A stretch of 14,349 nucleotides of DNA, from contig DHPI01000072.1 of assembly GCA_002407865.1 (NCBI GenBank), positions 24,677-39,025 of the forward strand. Direction: 5' to 3'. The notes beneath the pieces were generated by a model. That model saw only the letters and a list, made by a program, of their open reading frames with translations. It was not told the DNA's origin and did not search any database. Position 1 is the first letter of the stretch. The number at the start of each line of letters is the position of its first letter. The position numbers and the translations under genes were made by a program. Positions 13,345 to 14,349 of this stretch are shown here, piece after piece. The DNA comes from Spirochaetia bacterium UBA5368. Its GTDB lineage: Bacteria > Spirochaetota > UBA4802 > UBA5368.

Positions 13345-13809
13345 ATGAAAGTAATAGAAGGAAAACTCGACGCGACCGGCCTCAGATTCGCAATCGTCAT
13401 ATCACGGTTCAACGAATTCATTACGCAGAAACTGTTAGGGGGCGCACTTGACTGCCTTAAGCGGAACAACGCGTCGGATGACAATATCACCGTACTCTGG
13501 GTGCCCGGATCGTTTGAAATACCATCGGTCACAAAGCAAATCGCGGCATCGAACAACTATGACGCGATCATCTGCCTGGGCGCGGTAATCAGGGGCGCGA
13601 CGCCGCATTTCGATTACGTCGCCTCCGAAGTATCGAAGGGAGTGGCGCAGATCGGCTTGAGCGCATCAATGCCGGTAATTTTCGGCGTATTGACTACAGA
13701 CACGATCGAGCAGGCCATTGAAAGGGCGGGCACCAAATCGGGAAACAAGGGATTCGACGCCGCCCTCTCCGCCATCGAGATGGCGAATATATACCGCCAG
13801 ATACAGTAA
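13345..13809 (+). CDS. ribH: 6,7-dimethyl-8-ribityllumazine synthase
   Basis: RibH joins 5-amino-6-ribitylamino-uracil and 3,4-dihydroxy-2-butanone 4-phosphate in the penultimate step of riboflavin synthesis, usually as a large hollow or pentameric assembly. Motifs are complete: SRFNEFIT with Phe22 (residues 20-27), VPGSFEIP (53-60), [21 protein letters not shown] (79-99) with catalytic His88, and [23 protein letters not shown] (114-136) with phosphate-binding Arg127. The length of 154 is normal. I place the start at ATG 13345, four bases after AGGGAG and giving the usual MKVIEG opening; an in-frame ATG at 13276 would add an atypical 23 residues. No other riboflavin gene is in the window and I see no FMN riboswitch in the 107-base gap upstream. 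It is followed without a gap by nusB, a common pairing in bacteria. Confidence 0.97.
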   Translation: MKVIEGKLDATGLRFAIVISRFNEFITQKLLGGALDCLKRNNASDDNITVLWVPGSFEIPSVTKQIAASNNYDAIICLGAVIRGATPHFDYVASEVSKGVAQIGLSASMPVIFGVLTTDTIEQAIERAGTKSGNKGFDAALSAIEMANIYRQIQ

Positions 13810-14256
13810 ATGGGACACAGGCGAAAATCTCGCGAATATGCCCTTCAGGCGCTGTACATGTATGAAACCGTGCATACGCCGCCTGATGAGTTGTTGGCGC
13901 TCCAATGGATAGAGAAGGAAATTTCCGATGACATACGGGAATTTGCGATATGCCTTATCCATGGCGCAATCGTAAACATCGACGATATAGACGACCTTAT
14001 ACGGAAATATTCGAAAAACTGGAAGTTTGAGCGCCTCAGCGCCGTCGACAAATCCATTTTACGGCTTTCTATCTTTGGCCTTCTGTACCTTCCCGACATC
14101 CCGGCCATCGTCACCATCAATGAAGGCATTGAACTCGGCAAAATATACGGCGGCGAGAGTTCCGGGCAGTTTATCAACGGCATACTCGATGCGATAAAAA
14201 ACTTTGAAGAGCTCCGGGAGGAAATGCCGCAGGGTGAATCCAACAGACAAAAATAG
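13810..14256 (+). CDS. nusB: transcription antitermination factor NusB
   Basis: NusB pairs with NusE (ribosomal protein S10) on boxA RNA to assemble antitermination complexes on rRNA operons. The arginine-rich, RNA-contacting start GHRRKSREYALQALYMYE (residues 2-19) and the C-terminal signature NWKFERLSAVDKSILRLSIF (70-89) and AIVTINEGIELGKIYGGESS (99-118) are typical, as is the 148-residue all-helical chain. The ATG follows the ribH stop directly (TAA then ATG, no gap) with only a weak ribosome-binding site, so its translation probably depends on ribosomes finishing ribH. Confidence 0.97.
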   Translation: MGHRRKSREYALQALYMYETVHTPPDELLALQWIEKEISDDIREFAICLIHGAIVNIDDIDDLIRKYSKNWKFERLSAVDKSILRLSIFGLLYLPDIPAIVTINEGIELGKIYGGESSGQFINGILDAIKNFEELREEMPQGESNRQK

Positions 14257-14349
14257 GTTTTCCCTCGTTGAGAACGATCAGCCTGACGAACAGCCGCATC
14301 GTCCCCGGATATTAATGGCCGAGGAGGATGTGCGGCCTTCCACGGCAAA
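14234..14349 (+). CDS. possible N-terminus of an unidentified protein
   Basis: A frame beginning at GTG 14234 overlaps the end of nusB by 23 bases and stays open to the window edge (38 codons). The readable part is polar and proline-rich (for example NDQPDEQPHRPRILMAEED), with no recognisable domain. An in-frame ATG at 14315 is an alternative start. A GGGAGG sequence lies about 12 bases before the GTG, farther than ideal. It may be the next gene of the ribH-nusB operon, but too little is visible to be sure it is real. Confidence 0.35.
   Translation, partial: MNPTDKNRFSLVENDQPDEQPHRPRILMAEEDVRPSTA

Noticed and set aside
1..14349. CRISPR arrays, insertion sequences, tRNA or rRNA genes, prophage genes
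   Set aside because: I saw no regularly spaced repeats, transposase or integrase motifs, or recognisable tRNA or rRNA sequence on either strand.

Overview
The window is an ordinary-looking bacterial chromosome segment of about 55% GC (estimated by eye). It is densely coding, with two opposed blocks of genes meeting at a divergent promoter region near 7235-7447. Predicted lipoproteins and a LolA-like carrier, signal peptides and a C-terminal beta-barrel protein point to a bacterium with an outer membrane. The LolA-like protein resembles the family that includes Treponema pallidum TP0789, and the nucleotide-transporter/HEAT/cyclic-nucleotide fusion also fits, so a deep-branching spirochaete is my best guess. 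This is inference from family resemblance, not a placement.

Minus strand, read from 7309 down to 1. A consensus promoter (7282-7309) starts a compact operon: aroA (EPSP synthase), aroH (chorismate mutase), a secreted LolA-like protein, rsmE (16S rRNA U1498 methyltransferase), a ThiS-like protein without the Gly-Gly tail, a 93-aa cysteine-bearing protein, a short coiled-coil protein and an unusual radical SAM protein. Most junctions are short gaps or overlaps, so translational coupling is likely. A second promoter (1792-1821) overlaps the radical SAM stop codon and drives a protein made of two tandem Lrp/AsnC-type ligand-binding (RAM) domains, followed directly by a PaaI-type thioesterase. Further on come a small lipoprotein and the first 51 codons of dapA.

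Plus strand, from 7361 to the end. A 53-aa protein gene has its own promoter, leader hairpin and strong intrinsic terminator. Then come a crotonase-family protein that has lost one of the two hydratase glutamates, a 1039-aa fusion of a nucleotide-transporter-like membrane domain, a HEAT-like helical region and a cyclic-nucleotide-binding domain, an outer-membrane beta-barrel protein, ribH and nusB (stop and start directly adjacent), and the start of an unidentified gene.

Functional themes are aromatic amino acid precursor synthesis (aroA, aroH), lysine/peptidoglycan precursor synthesis (dapA), riboflavin synthesis (ribH), ribosome and transcription factors (rsmE, nusB) and envelope proteins. 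The least explained parts are the ThiS-like/small protein/radical SAM tail of the shikimate operon, the DNA-binding-free tandem RAM protein, the isolated 53-aa protein, and a possible internal translation start that would release the cyclic-nucleotide-binding domain of the transporter fusion as a separate protein.
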